Source: Streptomyces sp. 378 (GTDB taxonomy: Bacteria; Actinomycetota; Actinomycetes; Streptomycetales; Streptomycetaceae). Taken from it: a stretch of 64,000 nucleotides of DNA. The DNA lies in contig NZ_JASKMS010000008.1 in assembly GCF_030124145.1 (NCBI RefSeq), positions 1-64,000 of the forward strand, in the 5' to 3' direction. The position numbers and the translations under genes were made by a program. This document shows, piece by piece, positions 1-8,209 of this stretch. Under the pieces are notes generated by a model, which was given only the letters and a program-made list of their open reading frames with translations, was not told the origin of the DNA and made no database searches. The stretch's first letter is position 1, and each line of letters begins with the position of its first letter.

Positions 1-51
1 CTCCCGTTCGAGCGAAGCCGAGAACGGGGGAGCGTGCCGGGCGTCGCGACG
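1..51. repeat. Partial copy of a dispersed repeat
   Basis: Bases 1-51 are identical to 46816-46866, the right half of the MITE-like element described at 46666-46890. The shared part contains an imperfect hairpin (CTCCCGTTC pairing with GAACGGG). The match stops at base 51, where the other copy continues into its terminal inverted repeat, so this is a truncated or diverged copy whose left part lies outside the window. Nothing coding was seen in bases 1-206. Confidence 0.8.
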
Positions 52-206
52 CCGCGGAGATCCGTCAGAAGGGGCCTAGGGCGACGGCCCCGTGCCGGGT
101 CTGCGGTCGTGCCCTCGCGCCGGTGTGGCCGCTCGGTGTGCTCGACCGTCTCCGGCACCCCACGGTGTCCGAGGCCGTCACGGCAGGGCCGCGGACGAGG
201 TGAGCG

Positions 207-1034
207 TCACGCCGCCGTCTCCTCGTGCGGCTGAGGCTGGAGGGCGAAGGAGTAGGGGGCCCACGGACCGCTGATCTCCACGCGGAGGCCGGGGACGCCC
301 CGGGCGGCCGCCAGGATGCCCGTGCGGAAGGCGGCGACCCGGCCCTTCGGAACGAGGTAGGCGTCGTTGCCGATGTTGGTGCCCGGGGCCGAGCCCGCCA
401 GGCTACCGCGTTCGGGGGTGTGGGCGACGCGGTCGACGGCGAGGGCGCCGGCCGTTTCGGTGAGGCGGGCGGCGGCCAGGGCGACCGTGCGCCAGGCGTC
501 GTCGTTCCGGCGTTGTCTGCGACGGCGGATCACCTGGTAGGCGCGGCCGACTCCGAGGCCGGTGACCGGGTCCTGCTCGGGCTCGGTGCCGGCTTCGGGC
601 GGGGTGATGTCCGGGGCGGCGTAGATCTTGACGCCGAGTTCGACATGGCCCGTGAGGCGGTCGAGCAGGGAGAGGAAGTAGCCGCGGCGGGTGTCGAGGG
701 CCTGCCGGGCGGTGTCCTCGTCGCGGTAGACGGTGGCCAGGCGCAGGGGAAGCACGGCGGTGCCGGAGGCGACCAGGGCGGCCACCACGGCGTGGTGGGA
801 GCGGACCGTGGATTCCAGCCAGTCCAGGTCGTCGAGGTGGGCCTGGAGGGGGGCTTCGGCGTAGTCGGCCGACGGGACGTGGCCGACGGCGAAGGCGAGT
901 TGGGCGCCGGTGACCGCCGGGGCGACCAGGTGGATCGGCTCTCCGGCGACACCGCTCAGGTGGGCCGTCGCCGCTGCGGCCTCGGGGGTGCGGCGCAGGA
1001 CCGCGTAGGCGTAGACGAGGTTCGTGTCGCTCAT
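207..1034 (-). CDS. Gas vesicle protein GvpL/GvpF family
   Basis: The 275-residue protein matches the GvpL/GvpF family, minor structural or assembly proteins of gas vesicles. It shows the conserved early VYAYAVLR segment, a VLPLRLATVYRDED stretch near residues 93-106, and a following helix with GVKIYAA. The ATG is preceded by AGGAG at good spacing. No other gvp gene is visible: the next gene upstream, 273 bp away, is a DUF4440 gene, and bases 1-206 downstream are non-coding. It is therefore an orphan within this window, although a gvp cluster could lie to the left. Function in vesicle assembly is from the family; its activity here is unknown. Confidence 0.85.
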   Translation of the reverse strand: MSDTNLVYAYAVLRRTPEAAAATAHLSGVAGEPIHLVAPAVTGAQLAFAVGHVPSADYAEAPLQAHLDDLDWLESTVRSHHAVVAALVASGTAVLPLRLATVYRDEDTARQALDTRRGYFLSLLDRLTGHVELGVKIYAAPDITPPEAGTEPEQDPVTGLGVGRAYQVIRRRRQRRNDDAWRTVALAAARLTETAGALAVDRVAHTPERGSLAGSAPGTNIGNDAYLVPKGRVAAFRTGILAAARGVPGLRVEISGPWAPYSFALQPQPHEETAA

Positions 1035-1306
1035 GACTGCGGGCTCCTGTCGGTGGCCGTGCGATTCCTCTCGCGAGACTCCGTTCTCGTGCCGTCCCTG
1101 CGTCCGTAGGTACGGAGGTGGCGGCGGAGGTGTTCACCGGAATAGCGACCGGGATGACCTTGCCCCTGGGGCAGGGCCGAGGGGCACGGCAGGAACGAGG
1201 ACTTCCCTGTGCGCCGGACGCCGTACAGCGATCCGGGGAACTCGACACGGGGCACTGTCCCGCGAGCCGCGTCGGGCCTGCCGGCAGGGGCGCGCGGGGA
1301 GCGCCG

Positions 1307-1681
1307 TCAGGTGGCCCGTTCGCTGAACGGGGTCGCCTGGTGGAACCAGAGCAGCCAGCGGCCCTCCGTGCGCCGCCACAGCGAACTGCGGTGGGCGCGG
1401 CTGCCGTCGTACTCCGTGTCGTAGGTGAGATGGACCAGGTCCGGGGCGAGCTGGACGCCTCTCAGCGCGGAGACGGTGACGGGCCGGGCTCCCGGCTCAC
1501 TGGTCGCGGCCAGGGAGGCGATGATCGCGGCCCGGCTCCAGTGCCGGCCGGAGGCGCCGAACTCGTGGAAGTCGGGGTGCAGCAGCGCCCCGACCCGCTC
1601 GGGCGAACGGCGGATCTCCGGGGTGAGCAGGGCCAGTTCGCCCTCCATCGCCGACTCGACGGCCGCGTTGTGCTCAGGCAC
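1307..1681 (-). CDS. DUF4440 / NTF2-like protein
   Basis: This 124-residue protein has the small cone-shaped NTF2-like (SnoaL/DUF4440) pattern: an N-terminal helix (EGELALL), a central LLHPDFHEFGASGRHW segment around residues 33-48, and a C-terminal RRTEGRWLLWFHQATPF strand pair. The start is GTG. It overlaps the 3' end of the upstream DUF1697 gene by 8 bp, so the two are probably translated from one message. Members of the fold bind or transform small ligands, but no substrate can be assigned from the sequence. Confidence 0.8.
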   Translation of the reverse strand: MPEHNAAVESAMEGELALLTPEIRRSPERVGALLHPDFHEFGASGRHWSRAAIIASLAATSEPGARPVTVSALRGVQLAPDLVHLTYDTEYDGSRAHRSSLWRRTEGRWLLWFHQATPFSERAT

Positions 1682-2222
1682 CGGTCATCTCCACCAGCTT
1701 GACGACGGTGTTCCAGTTGCGGGTCGTGGCGATCACGCCCTTGTTGATGCGCGGTTTCGACAGCTGTTCGGCCAGCTTGGAGCGGCCCAGGCCGTTCGGG
1801 GCGTACAGGTACAGGGCCCGGTCCGCGAGGCGGAACTCCTCGGGGAGGCAGGCTTCTCGGTCGATCTCCGCGAAGCGGTCGGGGGTGACGGGCGCGGAGA
1901 AGTAGGTGACGTGGAGCTGCTTGGCTGCCAGGTCCGCGGCCGGGAACGGGCAGGCGTCGGCGATCGCCCGCAGATAGGCGTGGTCGCGCACGATCAGGTC
2001 GACGGCGAAGCCGAAGTGCTTCTCGACGGCCCGCGCGATCTCCGCGGCCAGGGACTCCTCGTCCCCGTGGCCGGAGGAGAACACGGCCTGGCCGCTCTGC
2101 AGGTACGTACGGACGTCGTCGAGGCCGAGGTCGGCCAGGAGCGTGCGCAGGTCGGCCATGGGGACCTTCCTGCTGCCGCCCACGTTGATTCCGCGCAGCA
2201 GAGCCGCGTATGTCGTCGTCAT
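1674..2222 (-). CDS. DUF1697 family protein
   Basis: The 182-residue protein begins with the family signature TTYAALLRGINVGG and ends with the typical ATTRNWNTVVKLVEM region, so the ATG at 2222 is preferred over an upstream in-frame start. Function of DUF1697 is not established. It is the first gene of a two-gene unit with the DUF4440 gene (8-bp overlap). Its 5' leader is odd: a perfect 14-bp inverted repeat ends only 15 bases before the start codon on the template side (see 2238-2274), which could reduce or condition expression. Confidence 0.85.
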   Translation of the reverse strand: MTTTYAALLRGINVGGSRKVPMADLRTLLADLGLDDVRTYLQSGQAVFSSGHGDEESLAAEIARAVEKHFGFAVDLIVRDHAYLRAIADACPFPAADLAAKQLHVTYFSAPVTPDRFAEIDREACLPEEFRLADRALYLYAPNGLGRSKLAEQLSKPRINKGVIATTRNWNTVVKLVEMTGA

Positions 2223-2562
2223 CCGCTCACGATAGAGCGGCCGTCGTGCCCCGTGGGGGTGGGCACGACGGCCGCGGCGGGCAGCTGCCCGGCCCCGTAA
2301 ATTACTCACCGGTCTTCGCGGGGCACAACCGTCTGCTCAGGATCCACACACCCGGGGAGCCCGGTATGTCTCCCGATAGGTGTAAGGGACCACCGTCCGT
2401 GGGGGTCCTCCCCAGAGGGGAGGGGGTTCGCTCCGTGGGGATGAGGTGCGGCTCCGCCCTTTCACCGGGCAGCACGACGAGACGGCTTGATCCGTCCCAT
2501 ACCTTCGGAACGGAAGGGGGCGGCAGGGGGTCGCCACCGCATCACGAGGGGGCAGGCCCGTC
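2223..2562. other. Divergent intergenic region, DUF1697 / MMPL
   Basis: These 340 bases separate the leftward DUF1697 gene from the rightward MMPL gene and must hold both promoters. Next to DUF1697 lies the strong inverted repeat at 2238-2274. The middle is G-rich with repeated CCGTGGGG-like runs. No convincing gene was seen. Confidence 0.6.
2238..2274. terminator. Perfect 14-bp stem-loop in the DUF1697 leader
   Basis: Arms 2238-2251 (CGGCCGTCGTGCCC) and 2261-2274 are perfectly complementary around a 9-base loop. There is no T-run. On the minus strand it lies just upstream of the DUF1697 start codon rather than after a gene, so it may act as an attenuator or block read-through. The role is inferred. 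Confidence 0.6.
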
Positions 2563-4815
2563 ATGGGGAACGGAGACATACGGGTGCGGGGGCTCGCCGC
2601 CCGGGCCGGTGGCTGGAGCGCCCGGCACCGATGGGCCGCCGTCGGCATCTGGGTGCTGTTCGTCGTCCTGGCGATGGGGCTCGGTTCGGCGGCGGGCCGG
2701 GTCGACGTCAAGGACAGCGACCAGCTGAAGGGCGAGACGCACACCGCCGCGCGGATCATCGAGGACGCCGGGATCGACGAGCCGGCCAGTGAGACGGTCC
2801 TGATCCAGGCGAAGCGCAGCGGCCTGAAGGCGACGGACGCCGAGTTCCGGGACGCCGTCGGCGCTGTCGTGCGGGCGGTCGAGGGGACGGGCCGGGTCAC
2901 CGACGTGACCTCGCCGTACGACACGAAGACGATCTCGAAGGACGGCCGCAGCGCGCTCGTGCAGTTCGACGTGCGGGGCGAGCCGGACACCGCGGGCGAG
3001 CGGATCGAGCCGGTGCTGAAGGCCGTCGAGGGCGTCCAGCAGGACCACGCGGCGCTGCGGATCGAGGAGATCGGCGGCGCCAGCATCATGAAGACGTTCG
3101 ACGACGCGTTCGGCGACGACTTCAAGAAGGCCGAGTACTCCGCGGTGCCGGTTGCCCTCGGCATTCTGCTCATCGCGTTCGGAGCACTGGTCGCGGCGCT
3201 GCTGCCGGTGGCGCTCGCGGTCACCGCGATCATGGCGACGATGGGCCTCATGGGCGTCGTGAGCCACGTCATGCCGATGAGCGACACGGCCAACTCCGTG
3301 ATGCTGCTGGTCGGTCTGGCGGTCGGCGTCGACTACTGCCTGTTCTACCTGCGCCGCGAACGCGAGGAGCGCGAGGCCGGCCGGGACGCGCAGACGGCCC
3401 TCAGGATCGCCGCCGCGACCAGTGGCCGGGCGATCGTCGTCTCGGGTGTCACGGTGTGCGTGGCGATGGCGGGCATGCTGTTCACCGGGCTGGCCGAGTT
3501 CGAGGCGATGGGGCTGGCCTCGCTGATGGTGGTGGCCGTGGCGATGGTGGGCTCCGTGACGGTGCTGCCCGCGCTGCTGTCGCTGCTGGGCGAGCGCGTC
3601 GAGAAGGGCCGCATCCCGTTCCTGCGGCGGCGCAAGCGGGGCGGCGACAGCCAGGACAGCCGGTTCTGGACGGCCGTACTGCGGCGCGTCCTCGCCAAGC
3701 CGGTGATCGCCGTCGTCGTGGCGGCCGGTGCGCTGCTGGCCATCACGGCTCCCGCGCTCGGTATGAAGACGCAACAGTTCACCCTGGACCAGGAGTTCGG
3801 CGACTCGCTGCCCATCGTGCAGACGTACAACCGGCTCAACGACGCCTTCCCGGGCGGCTCCGAGCCGGCCGAGGTGATCGTCAAGGCGGACGACATCAAC
3901 GCGCCCGAGGTGAAGTCCGCACTCGCCGACTTTCGCGAGCGGGCGATCAGTTCGGGCGCCTCGCGCGGCCCGGTGGAGATCAAGCTGCACGACGCGCAGA
4001 ACGTCGCGTTCGTCTACGTCCCGCTGGTCGGCGGCTCGGACCAGGACAAGGCGGGCGCGAGCCTGGACAAGCTGCGCGACGAGGTGCGTCCGGCCACGCT
4101 CGGCAAGGTCGACGGCCTCGAGGCGCCCATCACCGGGCAGGTGGCCGGTTCCAAGGACTTCAACGACCAGCTGGCGGGCGCCGTCGTCCCGGTGTTCGCG
4201 TTCGTGGTGCTCTTCGCCTTCGCGCTGATGCTGCTGTCGTTCCGCTCGCTGACCATCGCGGTCACGTCGATCGTGCTGAACCTGCTGTCGGTGGGCGCCG
4301 CGTACGGCATCCTCGTCGCCGTCTTCCAGCACGGCTGGGGCGCGTCCCTGGTGGGCGCGGAGGGTGTCGGCGCCATCATCACCTGGTTGCCGCTGTTCCT
4401 CTTCGTGATCCTGTTCGGGCTGTCGATGGACTATCACGTGTTCGTGGTCTCCCGGATCCGTGAGGCGCGGCTGCGGGGCCTGCCGACGACGGACGCGATC
4501 CGGCACGGTGTGGTCACCACGGCCGGGGTGGTCACCAGTGCCGCGGTCATCATGGTCGCCGTGTTCGCGATCTTCGGGACGCTGTCCATGCAGTCCATGA
4601 AGCAGATGGGCGTCGGCCTCGCCGCCGCGGTGCTCATCGACGCGACGATCATCCGGGGCGTGCTGCTGCCGGCGGTGATGGCGCTGCTCGGCGAGCGCAA
4701 CTGGTACCTGCCGAAGTGGCTGCACCGGCTGCCGGACCTCACGCACGACGAGGCACCGCAGGCGATCGCCCGACCGGCGGCGCGGGACGACGAGGGCGAG
4801 CCCGTCAAGGTCTGA
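2563..4815 (+). CDS. MMPL family (RND-type) membrane transporter
   Basis: A 750-residue MMPL/RND-superfamily protein. The visible plan is a first membrane helix at about residues 23-42 (WVLFVVLAMGLG), an extracytoplasmic loop of about 140 residues, a helical block with the conserved GVDYCLFYLRRERE segment near residues 255-270, then a second half repeating the plan with GLSMDYHVFVVSRIREAR at about 624-641. The two Asp-Tyr pairs are the proton-relay positions known in this family. Members export lipids, siderophores or antibiotics; no substrate can be assigned. A perfect 15-bp terminator follows 15 bases after the stop. The ATG has a GAGGGGG stretch upstream. Confidence 0.93.
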   Translation: MGNGDIRVRGLAARAGGWSARHRWAAVGIWVLFVVLAMGLGSAAGRVDVKDSDQLKGETHTAARIIEDAGIDEPASETVLIQAKRSGLKATDAEFRDAVGAVVRAVEGTGRVTDVTSPYDTKTISKDGRSALVQFDVRGEPDTAGERIEPVLKAVEGVQQDHAALRIEEIGGASIMKTFDDAFGDDFKKAEYSAVPVALGILLIAFGALVAALLPVALAVTAIMATMGLMGVVSHVMPMSDTANSVMLLVGLAVGVDYCLFYLRREREEREAGRDAQTALRIAAATSGRAIVVSGVTVCVAMAGMLFTGLAEFEAMGLASLMVVAVAMVGSVTVLPALLSLLGERVEKGRIPFLRRRKRGGDSQDSRFWTAVLRRVLAKPVIAVVVAAGALLAITAPALGMKTQQFTLDQEFGDSLPIVQTYNRLNDAFPGGSEPAEVIVKADDINAPEVKSALADFRERAISSGASRGPVEIKLHDAQNVAFVYVPLVGGSDQDKAGASLDKLRDEVRPATLGKVDGLEAPITGQVAGSKDFNDQLAGAVVPVFAFVVLFAFALMLLSFRSLTIAVTSIVLNLLSVGAAYGILVAVFQHGWGASLVGAEGVGAIITWLPLFLFVILFGLSMDYHVFVVSRIREARLRGLPTTDAIRHGVVTTAGVVTSAAVIMVAVFAIFGTLSMQSMKQMGVGLAAAVLIDATIIRGVLLPAVMALLGERNWYLPKWLHRLPDLTHDEAPQAIARPAARDDEGEPVKV

Positions 4816-4830
4816 CCGAAACCGCCGCAC

Positions 4831-4870
4831 GAAGGGCCCGTCGGTCTCCGGGGGAACCGACGGGCCCTTC
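4831..4870 (+). terminator. Intrinsic-type terminator after MMPL gene
   Basis: Perfect 15-bp arms (4831-4845 and 4856-4870, GAAGGGCCCGTCGGT and its complement) surround a 10-base loop, starting 15 bases after the MMPL stop. The U-run is absent, which is common in Streptomyces. The remaining bases to 5040 show no gene. Confidence 0.85.
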
Positions 4871-5040
4871 CGCATCTGCCGCCGAGCAGCTGTTCGGGAG
4901 CCCCGAACCGGCTTCGGTCCCGCGGTGGACGGTCACCACCGGCAGACTCCTGAGCCTGAACTCCGAGTAGGGCCGAGACCCCGGGCCCTGATCGGTGACA
5001 CCGCCTTCGCCTACGAGACGATGGAGCACGTCACCGGACG

Positions 5041-6252
5041 TCAATGCCTGGTCTGCCATGAGGCGTCCAGTGCGGCCTCGATGAGGTCGGCCGCGCGCCC
5101 GGTGCCGCCCTCCCGGGCCGTCTGCGCCTGGAGTTCCTTCAGCCGGCGTGCCACCTCGGGATCACCGGCCAGGGCGAGGGCCGCCTCGCGCAGGGTCTCG
5201 CCGGTCGCCTCCTCCGTAGGGAGGTACCGGGCCACGCCGAGACCCCGGAGCATCTCCGCGTTGGCGAACTGGTCCACTGCCTGGGGGACGGCGATCATCG
5301 GCGTGGCGGTGGCCAGGCCCTCCTGGCTGCCGCCGGCGCCGGCGTGCGTGACGAACAGGTCGGCCTGCTTCAGGATCGCCAACTGCGGCACCCAGGAGTG
5401 CACCTCGACGTTGGCCGGGACGTCCGCGAACCCGGCCGGGTCCACGTGCTTGCCGACGGAGAGCACCAGATGCCAGCCGGGCAGGTCGCCGAACGCCTTG
5501 ACGCACTCCCGGTAGAAGCCGGGCTGTTTGGTGAAGGCGGAACCCAGGGACACGAGCACGACCTTCTCGGCGCCGGCGGGCCGCTGCCAGTCGCCGTCGG
5601 CCGCGCGGTCGCCCTGGCAGGCGCCGACGAAGGAGTACACGCGCTCGTCGACCCGGTCCGCGTTCGGCTGGAGCGCCTTCGGCAGCAGGACGATCGAGCG
5701 GTCGGGCCGGCCCGCGAAGTCGTCCGGGTGCAGGGTGATCCCGTTCTCCTCCAGCCAGGCGTGGAACCGGGCGTAGTAGGCGCGGCCCCGTTCCGTCTTC
5801 TTCGGCTCCTCCCACAAGGGCCGGGCGACCTCCTCCTCGTACCCCTCCCAGGCGACCATCGCCGGCGAGAGGGAGATCGCGGGGAGGCCCCAGCGGTGGG
5901 CGAGGACCCGGGCCGGGTAGGAGGCGATGTCGTGCAGGACGAGGTCGGGCTCGTCACCCGCGTAGGCCTCGGTCAGCTGCGGGAGGGCCTGGATCGCGTC
6001 GGTGAGGAACGGCTCCACGTTGTCCAGCAGCGTGCTCCCCCACGCCTCCGGGTCGTCGTCGGGCGAGGGCAGGGTCGTGTTCCAGGGCTTCACCTCCGCA
6101 CCGGTGGCCGCGACCTTGCCGGCGAAGACCGGTGGGATGGCGTAGGTCACCCGGTGGCCGCGCGCCACGAGCTCGCGGATCACCTCCAGGCTCGGATTCA
6201 CGTGGCCGTGGGCGGCGATGGAGAACATGGCGATGTGGACGCGAGGGGTCAT
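5041..6252 (-). CDS. mgt: Macrolide glycosyltransferase (OleD/MGT-like)
   Basis: A 403-residue GT1-family, GT-B-fold glycosyltransferase closely resembling Streptomyces OleD and Mgt, which inactivate macrolides by glucosylation from UDP-glucose. The N-terminus carries the catalytic-His segment [15 protein letters not shown] (residues 10-24) and a later [13 protein letters not shown] segment holds the Asp partner. The C-terminal donor site is [23 protein letters not shown]. The ATG at 6252 (MTPRVH) matches the family start better than an in-frame ATG 12 codons upstream. No macrolide biosynthetic genes are in the window, so a general detoxifying or resistance role is more likely than a pathway role. 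Confidence 0.93.
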   Translation of the reverse strand: MTPRVHIAMFSIAAHGHVNPSLEVIRELVARGHRVTYAIPPVFAGKVAATGAEVKPWNTTLPSPDDDPEAWGSTLLDNVEPFLTDAIQALPQLTEAYAGDEPDLVLHDIASYPARVLAHRWGLPAISLSPAMVAWEGYEEEVARPLWEEPKKTERGRAYYARFHAWLEENGITLHPDDFAGRPDRSIVLLPKALQPNADRVDERVYSFVGACQGDRAADGDWQRPAGAEKVVLVSLGSAFTKQPGFYRECVKAFGDLPGWHLVLSVGKHVDPAGFADVPANVEVHSWVPQLAILKQADLFVTHAGAGGSQEGLATATPMIAVPQAVDQFANAEMLRGLGVARYLPTEEATGETLREAALALAGDPEVARRLKELQAQTAREGGTGRAADLIEAALDASWQTRH

Positions 6253-6475
6253 GCCCAGACCGTACGCGAGACGATACGTCTCGTGCAATCAATATGCGCC
6301 GCAGCACCGGTAGCGCGCCGGCACCAGGTGCCGTCCTCCTCCAGTCGTCTCCGCAGCACACCGTCGCGGGTGCCGCCCCAGAAGCAGCCGGCCGCCGCCC
6401 GACCTGTGCCGATGCGACACTGACCGGTGAACGGCCGGGACCCGACGGCCGAAGCGCGGACGACGGAGGCGGACG

Positions 6476-7339
6476 ATGGACGAGGCTCGGGCGCGGGACG
6501 TACTGGCGGCGGCAGGGGTGCTGCCCGGTGCGACCCGGAAGGCACGGCTGCTCGCCCTGGGCGAGAACGCGGTGTTCGCCGCCGGTGACCTGGTCGTCAA
6601 GGTGGGCCGGGACGCCGAACTCCTGGACCGGGCGCGCCGTGAACTCGACATCGCGGTGTGGCTCGCCGGGGCGGGTGTGCCGGCGGTGCGGGCGGCCGAG
6701 CCCGAGGCGCTGCTGGTGGACGGGCATCCGGTGACCCTGTGGCACCGGCTGCCGGATGCCGTGCGGCCCGCCGAGCCGCGGGACCTGGCCGCACTCCTTC
6801 GGGTCGTGCACGCCACCGCGCTGCCTCCGTTCGAGCTGCCGGGCCGCGATCTGCTGGGCGGTGTGGAGCGCTGGCTGCGGCTCGCGGGGGACGCGATCGA
6901 CCCCGCGGACGCGGCGTATCTGCGCGAGCGGCGGGACGGGTTCGCCGCGCGGGCGGCCGCGCTCACCCCGCGTCTGCCGCCGGGGCCGATTCACGGGGAC
7001 GCGCTGCCGCGCAATGTGCATGTCGGCCCCGACGGGCCCGTGCTGGTGGACCTGGAGACGGTGTCCGCGGATCTGCGCGAGCACGATCTCGTGGTGATGG
7101 TGCTGTCCCACGACCGGTACGGGCTCGGGGACGAGGCCTACGCGTCGTTCGCGCAGACCTACGGCTGGGACGTACGCGTATGGGAGGGCTGCGGTGTGCT
7201 GCGCGGGGCCCGGGAGACGGCCAGTTGTGCGTGGGTCGCCCAGCACGCGCCGAGCAACCCGAAGGCGCTGGCCGAGTTCGAGCGGCGAGTGAGGTCCTTG
7301 CGGGAGGAGGACGAGACGGTGCGGTGGTATCCGTTCTGA
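6476..7339 (+). CDS. Aminoglycoside phosphotransferase (APH) family kinase
   Basis: A 287-residue protein of the APH/choline-kinase fold. The N-lobe shows ENAVF and LVVKVGR (ATP-site lysine, about residues 30-44). The catalytic loop HGDALPRNV lies near residues 173-181, with Asp and Asn intact. The metal-binding segment is LVDLE at about 189-193. Because the catalytic residues are present it is probably an active kinase, but the substrate could be an antibiotic or a metabolite. It diverges from the glycosyltransferase gene (223 bp between starts) and converges with the exonuclease gene, 16 bp away. Confidence 0.85.
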   Translation: MDEARARDVLAAAGVLPGATRKARLLALGENAVFAAGDLVVKVGRDAELLDRARRELDIAVWLAGAGVPAVRAAEPEALLVDGHPVTLWHRLPDAVRPAEPRDLAALLRVVHATALPPFELPGRDLLGGVERWLRLAGDAIDPADAAYLRERRDGFAARAAALTPRLPPGPIHGDALPRNVHVGPDGPVLVDLETVSADLREHDLVVMVLSHDRYGLGDEAYASFAQTYGWDVRVWEGCGVLRGARETASCAWVAQHAPSNPKALAEFERRVRSLREEDETVRWYPF

Positions 7340-7355
7340 CGGCCGGCGAACTCTG

Positions 7356-8078
7356 TCAGACCGGTTCGTCCGCCAACTCCCGCACGGGCCATGTCCCGTC
7401 GACCAGCGCCGTCGCGTCGCCCTTGCCACGCAGGAAGCTCTGGAAGTCCGCCGCCCACCGCGCGTACCACTCGATCTGGCGGTGGTGCAGGGCCGCCGGG
7501 CCGAGGGTGGCGATCTTGGGGTGGCGGTCGGCTATCGCGCCGGCCAGGCGGGCGGCCGCCAGAGCGTCGGCCGTGGCGTCGTGGGCGGCGTCGAGGACGA
7601 CTCCGTATTCGGCGCAGACGGCTTCGAGGTTGCGCTTGCCGCGGCGGTAGCGGTCGACCCAGCGGTCGATGGCGTACGGGTCGATGACCGGGGCCGGGTC
7701 CATCCCGCCCAGGCGGTCGCGCAGGGACAGCAGGCCGTGGCGCCGCAACTCCGCGGAGAGCAGGGTGAGGTCGAAGGTCGCGTTGTAGGCGACGACCGGC
7801 ACACCCGTCTTCCAGTAGGAGGTGAGGACGTCGGCCAGGGCGTCCGCCACCTGGTCGGCCGGTCTGCCCTCGGCCGCCGCGCGTTCGTTGCTGATGCCGT
7901 GCACCGCCACCGCGTCCTCGGGGATCGGAACTCCCGGGTCCGCGAGCCACTCCCGGCGCCCCATCGGCTCTCCGCCCCTGACCTCGATCACGGCCCCCGT
8001 GACGATGCGCGCCTCGCGCGGATCCGTGCCCGTCGTCTCCAGGTCGAAGCCGACCAGCAGCTCCCGGTGCCAGCTCAT
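7356..8078 (-). CDS. 3'-5' exonuclease, DnaQ/epsilon-like
   Basis: A 240-residue DEDDh exonuclease domain. Exo I is FDLETTG at residues 10-16, Exo II lies in VVAYNATFDLTLL near residues 96-108, and the Exo III region includes HDATADALAAARLAGAI near 171-187. There is no polymerase or BRCT domain, so it is a stand-alone epsilon-like nuclease of the type used in DNA repair or RNA turnover rather than the replicative proofreader itself. ATG start, with AAGGGGG just upstream on the coding strand. Confidence 0.88.
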   Translation of the reverse strand: MSWHRELLVGFDLETTGTDPREARIVTGAVIEVRGGEPMGRREWLADPGVPIPEDAVAVHGISNERAAAEGRPADQVADALADVLTSYWKTGVPVVAYNATFDLTLLSAELRRHGLLSLRDRLGGMDPAPVIDPYAIDRWVDRYRRGKRNLEAVCAEYGVVLDAAHDATADALAAARLAGAIADRHPKIATLGPAALHHRQIEWYARWAADFQSFLRGKGDATALVDGTWPVRELADEPV

Positions 8079-8209
8079 GGGCGGTCCCCCTTCTTGTGGT
8101 GCGTTCCCCCAGTGGCCTCCACCTTCGCACGCACCACTGACAATCAGAGGGCCGCGTTCCGCTCACGCCCGCCGACGGACCGGGCACCACCGCGCAAGGG
8201 GGGCACAGT

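Noticed and set aside
2542..4875. 777-codon open frame antisense to the MMPL gene
   Set aside because: GC-driven shadow of a clear membrane transporter gene.
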